A stretch of DNA of 64,000 nucleotides, taken from contig NZ_CP159831.1 of NCBI RefSeq assembly GCF_047730075.1, positions 930,001-994,000 of the forward strand, read 5' to 3'. Below are positions 37,289 to 46,163 of this stretch, piece after piece; the first letter of the stretch is position 1; each line of letters opens with the position of its first letter. The stretch comes from Njordibacter sp905182035. Its GTDB lineage: Bacteria; Pseudomonadota; Gammaproteobacteria; Pseudomonadales; Balneatricaceae. The notes under the pieces were generated by a model. That model did no database searches and was not told where the DNA came from. It saw only the letters and a list, made by a program, of their open reading frames with translations. A program made the translations under genes and the position numbers.

Positions 37289-37611
37289 GTGAATAGATAC
37301 TCCGTGAGCTAAATTTGAAAAATAGCCTTTTCTTTTATACTAACACCCAAACTATGGTTATTGGCAAGGTAAATTATTGCTAGGCATTTTTTTTGAATAA
37401 ACGATCAAACTTTGACCACCATTATTCCGCGGTACAAATAATGATCATTAACAGGGGCATTTTTTTATGTTAACTTGTCTACACTAGCAAATTTTATGTC
37501 GAGATTGATCGACCTCCAGTTGTTTTGGAAACCCTCGGTGAATTTTTCTACTCAGCGTAAACTGTTAACGTTAGTAAAATTAATTAGTGATCTAATTGGA
37601 GAATAAAAACA
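37289..37611. promoter_or_regulatory. Divergent promoter region of the Dpp-type transporter
   Basis: This stretch drives the permease-ATPase genes to the left and the binding protein to the right. It contains a perfect 12-base palindrome TAATGATCATTA at 37439-37450, which could be an operator. The binding-protein gene has a GGAG about ten bases before its ATG. No RNA gene or further gene is visible. Confidence 0.5.
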
Positions 37612-39210
37612 ATGTCTAAAAATTACAACGATCAACTTATCAACCCTTTTACAGCAGATCTTAGCCGCCGTCAGTTTGTAACTACCAGTCTTGCTGCGGG
37701 TATCGTCCTACCTACAGCCATGGCTATGGCTGGAAATGCAGTGGCTAGTTCGCCTAAAAAAGGTGGAAATTTCAGATTAGGTATGGGCCATGGCTCTACC
37801 ACAGATTCATTAGACCCAGGTACGCACGAAAATTCCATGTCCCAATGTGTAGCGTTTGCTTATGCTAATAACCTAACAGAGGTTAACAAAGAAGGTGATT
37901 TAATTCCAGAACTTGCAGTTGAGTATGGTGCTTCTGCAGATGTTAAAACCTGGACCTTTAAAATTCGTACAGGCGTAACCTTTCATGATGGTAAAGCGCT
38001 CACGCCTGATGATGTAGTGGCTTCATTTCGATTCCATATGGGTGAAGATTCGAAATCTGCAGGTAAGGCTTTACTCAAAGATGTCACTAACATTGCTGTT
38101 AACGGCAATGATGTGGTGTTTACCTTGGCTAATCCCAATGCTAACTTTCCCTTTATTGTGAGTGATTACCATTTCATCATTTTACCAGTACGTGATGGCC
38201 AGCTAGATTGGGCTTCTGGTATCGGTACGGGTGGCTATGTTATCGAAAGCTACGAGCCAGGTGTGCGTGCCAAATTTTACCGTAACACTGACTACTGGAA
38301 GCAGGATTCGGCCCATTTTGATAAAGTAGAAATGCTCAGCATACTGGATGTGACAGCCCGCCAAAATGCTATGATGAATGGTGAAGTAGATGCCATTGGT
38401 AAAGTAGATTTAAAGACTTTGCACTTGTTGGAGCGTAATCCTAACCTAAATATCTTGGAAACTACGGGCACCTTGCATTACACCTTCCCCATGCGTTGTG
38501 ATGCGCCGCCGTTTGATAACTATGATTTCCGCATGGCCTGCAAGCTGTCTGTAGATCGTGAAGAATTGGTTGAAAAAATACTATCGGGCCATGGTGCCAT
38601 TGGTAATGATACCCCGATTTCTACTGCCAACGCATACCATAACAGTGACCTTGCTCAGCGCTCCTATGATCCAGACAAGGCCGCTTACCACCTTAAGAAA
38701 GCGGGATATGACGGTTCTAATGTACAGCTGTCCGCCTCTGACGCAGCATTTAATGGCGCAGTAGATGCAGCCTTGTTGATTAAGGAGTCAGCAGCTAAAT
38801 CTGGTCTTAAAATTGAAGTGGTGCGTGAACCAAAAGATGGTTATTGGTCCAACGTGTGGAACAAGAAGCCATGGGGTGCATGCTATTGGGGTGGCCGTCC
38901 TACAGAAGATTGGATGTTCACTGCGGCTTATATGGCAGATGGTGAGTGGAATGACACTGCATGGCGCACGGGTGCTTCGGTAGAGCGCTTTAATAAGTTG
39001 GTGGTTTTAGGGCGTGCTGAAGTGGATTTGGACAAACGCCGCGAAATTTACTATGAATGCCAAGTCTTGGTTAACGACGATGGTGGTGCCTTGATCCCTA
39101 TGTTTGCTAATCACGTACATGCGTTGAGTAAAAAGTTAGCTCATGGCACTGTAGCAGCAAACTGGGAAATGGATGGTGCTAAAGCAATAGAACGTTGGTG
39201 GTTTGCGTAA
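37612..39210 (+). CDS. Peptide-type ABC transporter binding protein (SBP family 5), Tat-exported
   Basis: Periplasmic binding protein of 532 residues, DppA/OppA class. The N-terminus carries a twin-arginine signal, DLSRRQFVTTSLAAG, with cleavage near AVAS about residue 45. The mature protein has family blocks such as WTFKIRTGVTFHDGKALTPDDVVASF and YRNTDYWKQDSAHFDKVE. The substrate is not predictable; family 5 includes peptide, opine, nickel and sugar binders. It diverges from the permease/ATPase genes and ends at a strong terminator at 39229-39267. Confidence 0.93.
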   Translation: MSKNYNDQLINPFTADLSRRQFVTTSLAAGIVLPTAMAMAGNAVASSPKKGGNFRLGMGHGSTTDSLDPGTHENSMSQCVAFAYANNLTEVNKEGDLIPELAVEYGASADVKTWTFKIRTGVTFHDGKALTPDDVVASFRFHMGEDSKSAGKALLKDVTNIAVNGNDVVFTLANPNANFPFIVSDYHFIILPVRDGQLDWASGIGTGGYVIESYEPGVRAKFYRNTDYWKQDSAHFDKVEMLSILDVTARQNAMMNGEVDAIGKVDLKTLHLLERNPNLNILETTGTLHYTFPMRCDAPPFDNYDFRMACKLSVDREELVEKILSGHGAIGNDTPISTANAYHNSDLAQRSYDPDKAAYHLKKAGYDGSNVQLSASDAAFNGAVDAALLIKESAAKSGLKIEVVREPKDGYWSNVWNKKPWGACYWGGRPTEDWMFTAAYMADGEWNDTAWRTGASVERFNKLVVLGRAEVDLDKRREIYYECQVLVNDDGGALIPMFANHVHALSKKLAHGTVAANWEMDGAKAIERWWFA

Positions 39211-39228
39211 CAGCTTCTTACCTTAACA

Positions 39229-39267
39229 AACAGGCCTGGGCTTTTTTGATAAAAGCCCAGGCCTGTT
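39229..39267. terminator. Bidirectional terminator with a 17-base perfect stem
   Basis: The arms AACAGGCCTGGGCTTTT (39229-39245) and AAAAGCCCAGGCCTGTT (39251-39267) pair perfectly around a five-base loop. The T-rich and A-rich stem ends give a U-tract in both directions, so it can end both the binding-protein transcript and the convergent dioxygenase transcript. Confidence 0.9.
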
Positions 39268-39282
39268 AAGTCTTACTGACAT

Positions 39283-40062
39283 CTATTCTAAACGCCCGTA
39301 GAAGGTCATACGAGCTGATTCTGACAGTGCCACATTAGCCTCTGCATTGTAAGCCAGTACCACTAGCATCCGCGTAGTATTACCTTGAGTTGGGGTAACA
39401 CGATGGAGTGCATCTTTCCCCCTAAACAACACTAAGTCTCCAGCAGACATTGCAAGAGCCTGTGTCTCTACTACCCCCTTTAACACCTGATCCACGCCTG
39501 GGTAATTCATATCGCCTTGGCTAGCATTTCTCAATTTAGCAACGTACTCAAATTGCCCCCCAGCTTGAGGGCTCTGAATCAATAAAGTGATTGCAAAAGA
39601 TGAATTGTCAAAGTGCCAGCCTAGTTCTTGACCTTCACTTGCGTAATGTAAGTTAATTGAAGAGAGTGGGTCTGCATAGGGATAAAGTTTGTCCTCACCC
39701 AATATAGATGCCAAGAATGAGCGCAGATCTTGTGCTTCATAAAGGGTTCGCAAGGGCGAATCTAGAGCTATTTGGTCATCCGTAATACAACCTTTTGAAG
39801 ACTGTACCCATTGGTTGCGAGGGTGGCCATCATCAAAAGCAGGATCCTTTTGGGTAAGGTAAACGTTGTGGCCAGATTCGGTATAGAATGCTGAGGACTG
39901 TTTACTGTTGCCTTCGTCAATAATTGCCGTAAGAGCAGATGATGTGAGGAAGTGCTTGAGAACTAACACGCCTTCCTTATTAAACTGTTGTTTACAGGCT
40001 GGCCCATAATGTTGGTCGTGGATAGGGTGGTTAGCGAGATTGATCACTTGGCTGAGTTGCAT
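39283..40062 (-). CDS. 2-oxoglutarate/Fe(II)-dependent oxygenase family protein
   Basis: Probable non-haem Fe(II) oxygenase, 259 residues. The H-x-D motif is in ELGWHFDNSSFAITLLIQ, the distal histidine in FRGKDALHRVTPTQGNTTRMLVVLAYN, with the arginine ten residues later, spacing typical of the double-stranded beta-helix fold. It resembles the ArpA/HalD-type group acting on free amino acids or derivatives. It lies downstream of hutD in the same direction (88-base gap), so it may read through from the hut operon and act on a histidine-related compound; that is inference. It ends at the shared terminator. Confidence 0.8.
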   Translation of the reverse strand: MQLSQVINLANHPIHDQHYGPACKQQFNKEGVLVLKHFLTSSALTAIIDEGNSKQSSAFYTESGHNVYLTQKDPAFDDGHPRNQWVQSSKGCITDDQIALDSPLRTLYEAQDLRSFLASILGEDKLYPYADPLSSINLHYASEGQELGWHFDNSSFAITLLIQSPQAGGQFEYVAKLRNASQGDMNYPGVDQVLKGVVETQALAMSAGDLVLFRGKDALHRVTPTQGNTTRMLVVLAYNAEANVALSESARMTFYGRLE

Positions 40063-40149
40063 GCATTACTCCTGAGTTAATCTAGGATAAGTAATTGGCC
40101 TAGCCTATTTCCAAGTAATGCCAATCCCTTGAACAACTATCGATAGGGC

Positions 40150-40725
40150 CTATAAGTAGGTAATAAGTATACCTATCCAAACTTCGCCAGAACAGTCACA
40201 GCTGCTTCCAGATCTGGAGTCTAGCTGCATTAAATGTTGCTCGTCTAGTGTTTCATGAGTGTTGCCGTCAAGTTTGAAGCTGGCGCTCCCCTGAATGTTG
40301 AAAAGCAAAAATAAGTCGGCATCTAAACGAATAGTTTGGTTGGTTTGTTGCTGGCTAGTGAAAACCTTGGCTCTGCAGTTCTGGCGGCTAGTCATGAGGT
40401 TAAAATCTCGGATTGGCCCGTCATGCAAACGTGCATCGATGAGGTCTTCGCCTTTAAAATGGGCAGCATCAAGTTGGCTTGTGAGAGACCATTTTTGACC
40501 TTTATTGTCAGTCAGAGTAATACCTGCGCCATCGATTAAGACTAAACAACGATCGTAACCAGAAAAGTCTGAGAAGGCGCCATCTTGCGTAACATCGGCC
40601 ATACTTAGGCGCCACTGGAATGAACCTCCTAAGTCATGCTTCAATAACTCAATGGTTGAGCCCAAGCCATTACGCCAGGGCATGGTGATGAAGTCGTCTG
40701 GAGAGGTTATCTTTATGTTACTCAA
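40150..40725 (-). CDS. hutD: HutD family protein
   Basis: Cupin-fold protein found in hut operons and proposed to limit histidine breakdown or bind formylglutamate; 191 residues, normal size. The family motif near the N-terminus is MPWRNGLGSTIELLKHD, and FQWRLSMADVTQDGAFSDFSGYDR follows, both typical. The start is a TTG that overlaps the hutI stop (TTGA), so translation is coupled. It closes the operon hutU-hutH-hutI-hutD. Confidence 0.92.
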   Translation of the reverse strand: MSNIKITSPDDFITMPWRNGLGSTIELLKHDLGGSFQWRLSMADVTQDGAFSDFSGYDRCLVLIDGAGITLTDNKGQKWSLTSQLDAAHFKGEDLIDARLHDGPIRDFNLMTSRQNCRAKVFTSQQQTNQTIRLDADLFLLFNIQGSASFKLDGNTHETLDEQHLMQLDSRSGSSCDCSGEVWIGILITYL

Positions 40726-41930
40726 GTGAGTTCCCCAGAAACAGCGCGATGTTTAACTAGCTGTCCACCCAGCCAATAACTCAACTCTGCGGGTTTTTGA
40801 ATGTCCCAACATACAAAATCTGCGGCATAGCCTACTTTAAGCTGGCCATGACTTAGGCCTAGACCAAGTGCCTGAGCACCATGACGAGTAACCCCTTGTA
40901 AGGCTTCCAGTGGTGTAAAACCAAATAAAGTGCAGGCCATGCTCATCATTAATCGCAACGATAAAACTGGGGCAGAGCCTGGATTGGAATCACTTGCAAT
41001 AGCCATTGGTACACCTAAATCACGCAAGCGTTGAATGGGTGGCAGCTTAGTTTCTTTGAGGCAGAAAAAGGCACCGGGTAAAATCACGGCAACTGTGCCT
41101 GCAGCGGCCATAGCTTTGGCATCTATATCGCTTAAGTATTCTAAGTGATCACTCGATAATGCCTTGTAGCGTGCGGCAAGACCAGAGCCTCCTAGGTTGG
41201 AAAGCTGTTCGGCATGGAGCTTCACGGGCAGGTTATGGGCTAGGGCTGTTTTAAATACCCGCTCAATTTGTGCTACTGAAAAGGCAATGCTTTCACAGAA
41301 GCCATCGACTGCATCGGCCAAGCCAGCTTTGGCGATGGTGGGTATAATTTCCTCACATACTAAGTCAATGTAGGCATCGGCCTGGCCTTGGTATTCCTGA
41401 GGTAGGGCGTGGGCTGCTAAGCATGTGGTACGGAGTGTCACTGATAACTGGTCACCCAATGCACGGGCGACACGTAACATTTTTTCTTCTGTGGCTAGGT
41501 CTAAGCCATAACCAGACTTCACCTCTACGCAGGTGACACCGTCTGCCATTAAAGCTTGTAGGCGCTTTTTAGCACTGGTTAATAGTTCCTCGACACTGGC
41601 TTTACGGGTATCTGTAACCGTAGAGACAATGCCTCCACCCGATTTGGCAATAACTTCGTAGCTTAACCCTTGCAAACGCATTTCATATTCGGCGCTGCGA
41701 TCGCCACCAAACACGAGGTGGGTATGGCAATCAACCAATCCTGGTGTGACCCAACCGCCACCCAAGTTAACAACAGTAGCGTCGTGGTTAGGTAGTTCAC
41801 TGGCTGGACCAATCCACGCAATATGGCCGTTTTCTACAGCTATAGCGGCATCCTTGATAGAGTCATAATCGATGCTAGACACCATAGTAGCTGCATGGAA
41901 ACCAACATAAACCGTATCGAATGAGGGCAT
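40722..41930 (-). CDS. hutI: Imidazolonepropionase
   Basis: Third enzyme of histidine degradation: hydrolyses 4-imidazolone-5-propanoate to N-formimidoyl-L-glutamate. Amidohydrolase of 402 residues with metal-binding DCHTHLVFGGDR, KLHAEQLSNLGG, and SDSNPGSAPVLS near the C-terminus. I start it at ATG 41930, where AGGA lies eight bases upstream; an in-frame TTG at 41957 is less likely. It sits between hutH and hutD in one operon. Confidence 0.95.
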   Translation of the reverse strand: MPSFDTVYVGFHAATMVSSIDYDSIKDAAIAVENGHIAWIGPASELPNHDATVVNLGGGWVTPGLVDCHTHLVFGGDRSAEYEMRLQGLSYEVIAKSGGGIVSTVTDTRKASVEELLTSAKKRLQALMADGVTCVEVKSGYGLDLATEEKMLRVARALGDQLSVTLRTTCLAAHALPQEYQGQADAYIDLVCEEIIPTIAKAGLADAVDGFCESIAFSVAQIERVFKTALAHNLPVKLHAEQLSNLGGSGLAARYKALSSDHLEYLSDIDAKAMAAAGTVAVILPGAFFCLKETKLPPIQRLRDLGVPMAIASDSNPGSAPVLSLRLMMSMACTLFGFTPLEALQGVTRHGAQALGLGLSHGQLKVGYAADFVCWDIQKPAELSYWLGGQLVKHRAVSGELT

Positions 41931-41973
41931 GTTTTTAATCCTGTTTAGTGCGAACAATCTGTTGTTTCTGTTG

Positions 41974-43509
41974 CTAGACCGAGCTCGGCATTATTCCAGC
42001 TGGCATCATGTCATTATGGCAAGCTGTGGCCAATAAATCATTGGCAGCAGCGATATCCGTGGCGAAGTAACGGTCTTTGTCATAAAAAGGTACTTGTGCA
42101 CGCAATCCAGAGCGGGCTTGTTCTAGTAACGGACTGGTGCTTAACCCCGTACGGAAATCCAAGCCCTGCACCGCGGATAAAATTTCTACTGCTAGAATGC
42201 CGCGGGTGTTTTCGCTCATGTCCCGTAACCGCCTTGCGGCAAAGGTGGCCATGGACACATGATCTTCTTGGTTGGCAGAGGTAGGTAAACTGTCGACACT
42301 GGCAGGGTGAGCATATGTTTTGTTTTCACTGGCCAAGGCCGCGGCAGTCACTTGTGCGATCATAAACCCAGAATTCACACCGCCATTGTTTACTAAGAAA
42401 GGTGGCAACTGACTCAGGGCTGAATCGATTAGCAAAGCCATACGGCGCTCAGATAAACTACCAATTTCGGCAATGGCCAAGGCTAGATTGTCGGCCACCA
42501 TAGCTACAGGCTCAGCATGAAAGTTACCGCCAGAAATAATATCTCCTTGGTCGGCAAATACTAAGGGATTATCTGATACGGCATTGGATTCTACCAGCAA
42601 TACACCAGCTGCATGGCGAATTTGTTCTAAACATGCACCCATAACTTGAGGTTGGCAGCGCAAAGAATAGGGGTCTTGTACCTTGTGGCAATGGTCGTGT
42701 GAGATCCCTATTTCGCTACTTTGCGTGAGCAGGTGACGATAGGCCATAGCAGAGTCTATTTGGCCTTTATGCCCCCGCACCTGATGGATGCGAGCATCAA
42801 ATGGGCTGCGGCTACCTAAGGCAGCTTCTACAGAGAGTGCCCCACATACTGTGGCTGAAGCCCATAGGTCTTCAGTGTGGAATAACCCTTGTAGTGCAAA
42901 GGCTGTAGAGACTTGAGTGCCATTGAGTAAAGCCAGACCTTCTTTGGGAGCTAATATCACTGGGTCCAAACCGGCAATCTTCAATGCCGCTTGGCCAGAA
43001 ATGATTTTACCACGGTAGCGAGCCTCACCTTCGCCCAATAAAACGGCACTCATGTGGGCCAAAGGGGCTAAGTCGCCAGATGCACCAACTGAACCTTTTT
43101 CTGGAATACAGGGAAAAACTTCACTATTAATAAGGCTCATCAAGGCTTCGATGACTGTTAAGCGAATACCAGAAAAACCACGGGCTAAACTGTTGACCTT
43201 GAGTACCATAACCAAGCGAACAGTAGCGTCGTCCATCAATTGACCAATACCTGCGGCATGAGATAAAACAATGGAACGTTGCAGCTCTTCAAGGTCTTTC
43301 ACTTCTATTCTGGTGTTGGCCAATAACCCAAAGCCGGTGTTGACGCCGTATACAGTTCTATCCTCTTCAATGACCTGATTGACCAGTTGCTGGCTTTTAT
43401 GAATAGCTGGCAGAGCATCGCTAGCGATAGATACGCATACACGGCGCCTTGCCACCTGACGTAATTGCGCCAGTGTTAGAAGCCCTGGTTGTATTTCAAA
43501 CTTGTACAT
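41974..43509 (-). CDS. hutH: Histidine ammonia-lyase
   Basis: First enzyme of histidine degradation: removes ammonia from L-histidine to give urocanate. 511 residues from ATG 43509, the normal length. The MIO cofactor forms from Ala-Ser-Gly in GSVGASGDLAPLAH, near residue 145. NTGFGLLA and the HAEPVAMVADNLALA block are conserved active-site regions. A longer frame begins at 43575, but that start would overlap hutU and lacks support; the ATG at 43509 has a GAGG just upstream. Confidence 0.97.
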   Translation of the reverse strand: MYKFEIQPGLLTLAQLRQVARRRVCVSIASDALPAIHKSQQLVNQVIEEDRTVYGVNTGFGLLANTRIEVKDLEELQRSIVLSHAAGIGQLMDDATVRLVMVLKVNSLARGFSGIRLTVIEALMSLINSEVFPCIPEKGSVGASGDLAPLAHMSAVLLGEGEARYRGKIISGQAALKIAGLDPVILAPKEGLALLNGTQVSTAFALQGLFHTEDLWASATVCGALSVEAALGSRSPFDARIHQVRGHKGQIDSAMAYRHLLTQSSEIGISHDHCHKVQDPYSLRCQPQVMGACLEQIRHAAGVLLVESNAVSDNPLVFADQGDIISGGNFHAEPVAMVADNLALAIAEIGSLSERRMALLIDSALSQLPPFLVNNGGVNSGFMIAQVTAAALASENKTYAHPASVDSLPTSANQEDHVSMATFAARRLRDMSENTRGILAVEILSAVQGLDFRTGLSTSPLLEQARSGLRAQVPFYDKDRYFATDIAAANDLLATACHNDMMPAGIMPSSV

Positions 43510-43517
43510 AGCGTGCC

Positions 43518-45218
43518 TCAGTGTGTTTGGTTCTGCTTGATCATGGGAAGGTTTAAACCCTGTTGTTGGGCGCAATCTATGGCAATGTTGTAGCCGGCAT
43601 CTGCATGGCGCATGACACCAGTGGCTGGATCGTTGTGAAGTACGCGCGCAATACGTGCAGCAGCTTCGTCAGTGCCATCGCACACGATAACCATACCCGA
43701 ATGTTGGGAAAAGCCCATACCTACGCCACCACCGTGGTGCAAGGATACCCATGTGGCACCAGAAGCAGTGTTGAGTAAGGCATTGAGTAACGGCCAGTCA
43801 GACACTGCGTCTGACCCGTCCAGCATCCCTTCAGTTTCTCGGTTGGGGCTAGCAACGGAACCAGAGTCTAAATGGTCACGACCAATGACAATCGGCGCCT
43901 TTAGTTCACCACTGCGAACCATTTCATTAAAAGCTAAACCTAGTTTGGCACGCTGTCCAAGGCCAACCCAGCAAATGCGTGCTGGTAAACCTTGGAACTG
44001 TATACGTTCGCGGGCCATATTGAGCCAGTTATGTAAATGGGCATCATCTGGGATGAGCTCCTTAACTTTAGCGTCAGTGCGGTAAATATCTTCCTTGTCA
44101 CCAGATAGTGCAACCCAGCGAAATGGACCAACCCCGCGGCAGAAGAGAGGGCGGATATAGGCAGGCACAAAACCTGGGAAGTCAAAGGCATTTTCTACCC
44201 CCTCTTCTAATGCCACTTGGCGGATATTGTTGCCATAATCTACTGTAGGAATACCTTGCTGATGGAACGCCAACATGGCTTTAACATGAACGGCCATTGA
44301 TGCTTTGGCGGCCTTAATTGTTGCCGCAGGGTTATCAATGGCATTTTGGCGATAGGTATTCCAATCCATATTTTGGGGTAGGTAACCATTCAAAGGATCG
44401 TGAGCAGAAGTTTGGTCTGTGACTAGATCTGGTTTAATACCACGTCGTACTAACTCGGGTAAAATGTCTGCTGCATTACCCAGTAAACCAATGGACTTGG
44501 CTTCCCCGGCTTGAGTGTAATGTTTGATACGCCCCAAGGCATCATCGATGTCGACGGCTTGTTCATCTAGGTAGCGGGTTTGTAAACGCAGGTCGATACG
44601 GCTTTGCTGGCACTCAATATTAAGGGAGCAGGCGCCTGCCAAGCTCGCTGCCAATGGCTGTGCCCCACCCATGCCGCCTAATCCAGCGGTTAATATCCAA
44701 CGGCCTTTGAGGTTGCCACCAAAGTGTTGCCGTCCGGCTTCAACAAAGGTTTCATAAGTGCCTTGGACGATGCCTTGGCTACCAATATAAATCCAGCTGC
44801 CCGCAGTCATTTGGCCATACATGGCTAAGCCTTTGGCATCCAACTCGTTAAAGTGATCCCATGTTGCCCAATGGGGTACCAAATTGGAATTGGCAATCAG
44901 CACTCTTGGAGCATTGCTGTGGGTTTTAAATACCCCCACAGGCTTGCCAGACTGTATTAACAGCGTTTCGTCTTCTTCAAGGCCAGTAAGCGAGGAGACT
45001 ATTTGATCATAACTTGCCCAGTCTCTAGCAGCGCGGCCGATGCCACCATAAACCACTAGCTCATTTGGATTTTCTGCTACTGCTGGGTCTAGGTTGTTCA
45101 TCAGCATGCGCAAGGGTGCTTCAGTCAGCCAGCTTTTGGTGGTGATTTTGGTGCCAGTAGGTGCTTTGATATCTCCACTACGTGTGCGGCGTGCCTTGAG
45201 TTCATCAGTACTGAGCAT
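43518..45218 (-). CDS. hutU: Urocanate hydratase
   Basis: Second enzyme of histidine degradation: converts urocanate to imidazolonepropionate using tightly bound NAD. 566 residues, standard length. Family features include GKPVGVFKTHSNAPRVLIANS, the NAD-binding MTAGSWIYIGSQGIVQGTYET, LTAGLGGMGGAQPLA, and the catalytic cysteine in LPARICWVGLGQRAKLGLA. First gene of the hut operon, with AAGGA upstream and a HutC-type operator 13 bases before the start (45231-45250). Confidence 0.97.
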   Translation of the reverse strand: MLSTDELKARRTRSGDIKAPTGTKITTKSWLTEAPLRMLMNNLDPAVAENPNELVVYGGIGRAARDWASYDQIVSSLTGLEEDETLLIQSGKPVGVFKTHSNAPRVLIANSNLVPHWATWDHFNELDAKGLAMYGQMTAGSWIYIGSQGIVQGTYETFVEAGRQHFGGNLKGRWILTAGLGGMGGAQPLAASLAGACSLNIECQQSRIDLRLQTRYLDEQAVDIDDALGRIKHYTQAGEAKSIGLLGNAADILPELVRRGIKPDLVTDQTSAHDPLNGYLPQNMDWNTYRQNAIDNPAATIKAAKASMAVHVKAMLAFHQQGIPTVDYGNNIRQVALEEGVENAFDFPGFVPAYIRPLFCRGVGPFRWVALSGDKEDIYRTDAKVKELIPDDAHLHNWLNMARERIQFQGLPARICWVGLGQRAKLGLAFNEMVRSGELKAPIVIGRDHLDSGSVASPNRETEGMLDGSDAVSDWPLLNALLNTASGATWVSLHHGGGVGMGFSQHSGMVIVCDGTDEAAARIARVLHNDPATGVMRHADAGYNIAIDCAQQQGLNLPMIKQNQTH

Positions 45219-45230
45219 GAATGTTTTCCT

Positions 45231-45250
45231 TTACATGTATATACAAGTAA
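45231..45250. promoter_or_regulatory. HutC-type operator upstream of hutU
   Basis: TTACATGTATATACAAGTAA is a palindrome matching at nine of ten positions per half and contains the TGTATATACA core bound by HutC repressors. It sits 13 bases upstream of the hutU start, where binding would block expression; urocanate normally releases the repressor. Confidence 0.8.
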
Positions 45251-45296
45251 TCAAACATACGCCCATTTTAATAATCTGGCAAGCAAAACTTGTGTA

Positions 45297-46094
45297 TTAA
45301 GGGCGTCCAAAATGACCAAATAACTGAAATAAATGGCCTGGAGAAAGCAACCTAGCACTAGTTACAATCTTCTGACCAGACCATGTTCGACGTTTGATTT
45401 GTAGGCAGGCCTGACCTGAGTGTATAGCTAGTTGTTCTGCCTCTGTGGCATTTGGAGTAACTGCTTCCACTAAGTGCTCACCTTCCGTAATGGGTGCTAC
45501 TGTATTTAAATATGCGAAAGGTGTGAATTGTGTAAAGTCTTGTTCACCATAGTCTGGAACCAGAAAAGCATTAACGATACGTTGTTCTAATTGAATAGGT
45601 TTTTGGTCTTCAAAGTGGATTAAAGTCGATTTGAAAATAGGTTCACCCGTGCGTACGCCGAGTCTTAATGCTTGATCTGTGTTTGATTTAACTTGTTGTA
45701 ATTTAACAACTATTGTTGTGTGATGGTGACCACGATCAGTGATTTCCTGAGCGATATTATGTACTTCAAATAACGATGAGTGAGCTTTTTTGGGAGCTAC
45801 AAATGTACCCACTCCTTGTTGGCGGATAAGGATCCCATCAGCGGTCAGTTCTCGCAACGCTCGATTTACTGTCATGCGGCTTACTCCTAATGCGTTGACC
45901 ATTTCCGCTTCGGATGGCAGACGTTGGTCTGGTATCCAAGTTGATGAATCGATATTCTCCAAGATTGCACTTTTTAAGCGTGCATAAATAGGCGCATTGG
46001 TGTGGGGTAGGGCGTTGAGTAAGCTTTGAATGGTATCTGATTGGCGTATATTCACAATAGGTCCATGGCTCTTAGTGCTGCTGGGAGTATACAA
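45297..46094 (-). CDS. hutC: Histidine utilization repressor
   Basis: GntR-family (HutC subfamily) regulator. The N-terminal winged helix spans PIYARLKSAILENIDSSTW through MTVNRALRELTADGILIRQQG; the C-terminal UTRA domain binds urocanate in relatives. 265 residues from the TTG at 46094; a GTG at 46055 (252 residues) has a somewhat better GGA-CCTATT context and matches common family length, so the start is uncertain. It is divergent from hutF and carries operator-like sites on both sides. Confidence 0.93.
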   Translation of the reverse strand: MYTPSSTKSHGPIVNIRQSDTIQSLLNALPHTNAPIYARLKSAILENIDSSTWIPDQRLPSEAEMVNALGVSRMTVNRALRELTADGILIRQQGVGTFVAPKKAHSSLFEVHNIAQEITDRGHHHTTIVVKLQQVKSNTDQALRLGVRTGEPIFKSTLIHFEDQKPIQLEQRIVNAFLVPDYGEQDFTQFTPFAYLNTVAPITEGEHLVEAVTPNATEAEQLAIHSGQACLQIKRRTWSGQKIVTSARLLSPGHLFQLFGHFGRP

Positions 46095-46121
46095 TCTTGA
46101 CTTGACTGCGCCAATTCATGT

Positions 46122-46136
46122 ATTGTCTATACAAGT
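46122..46136. promoter_or_regulatory. HutC-type operator between hutC and hutF
   Basis: ATTGTCTATACAAGT is a close relative of the HutC core (TTGTATATACAA). It lies in the 70-base divergent region, so HutC can repress its own gene and hutF together. Confidence 0.65.
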
Positions 46137-46163
46137 TAAGTCTATACTATCACGAGATCGCTA

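Noticed and set aside
43510..43575. Longer N-terminus for histidine ammonia-lyase
   Set aside because: It would overlap hutU by 58 bases and has no family support; ATG 43509 has a better ribosome binding site.
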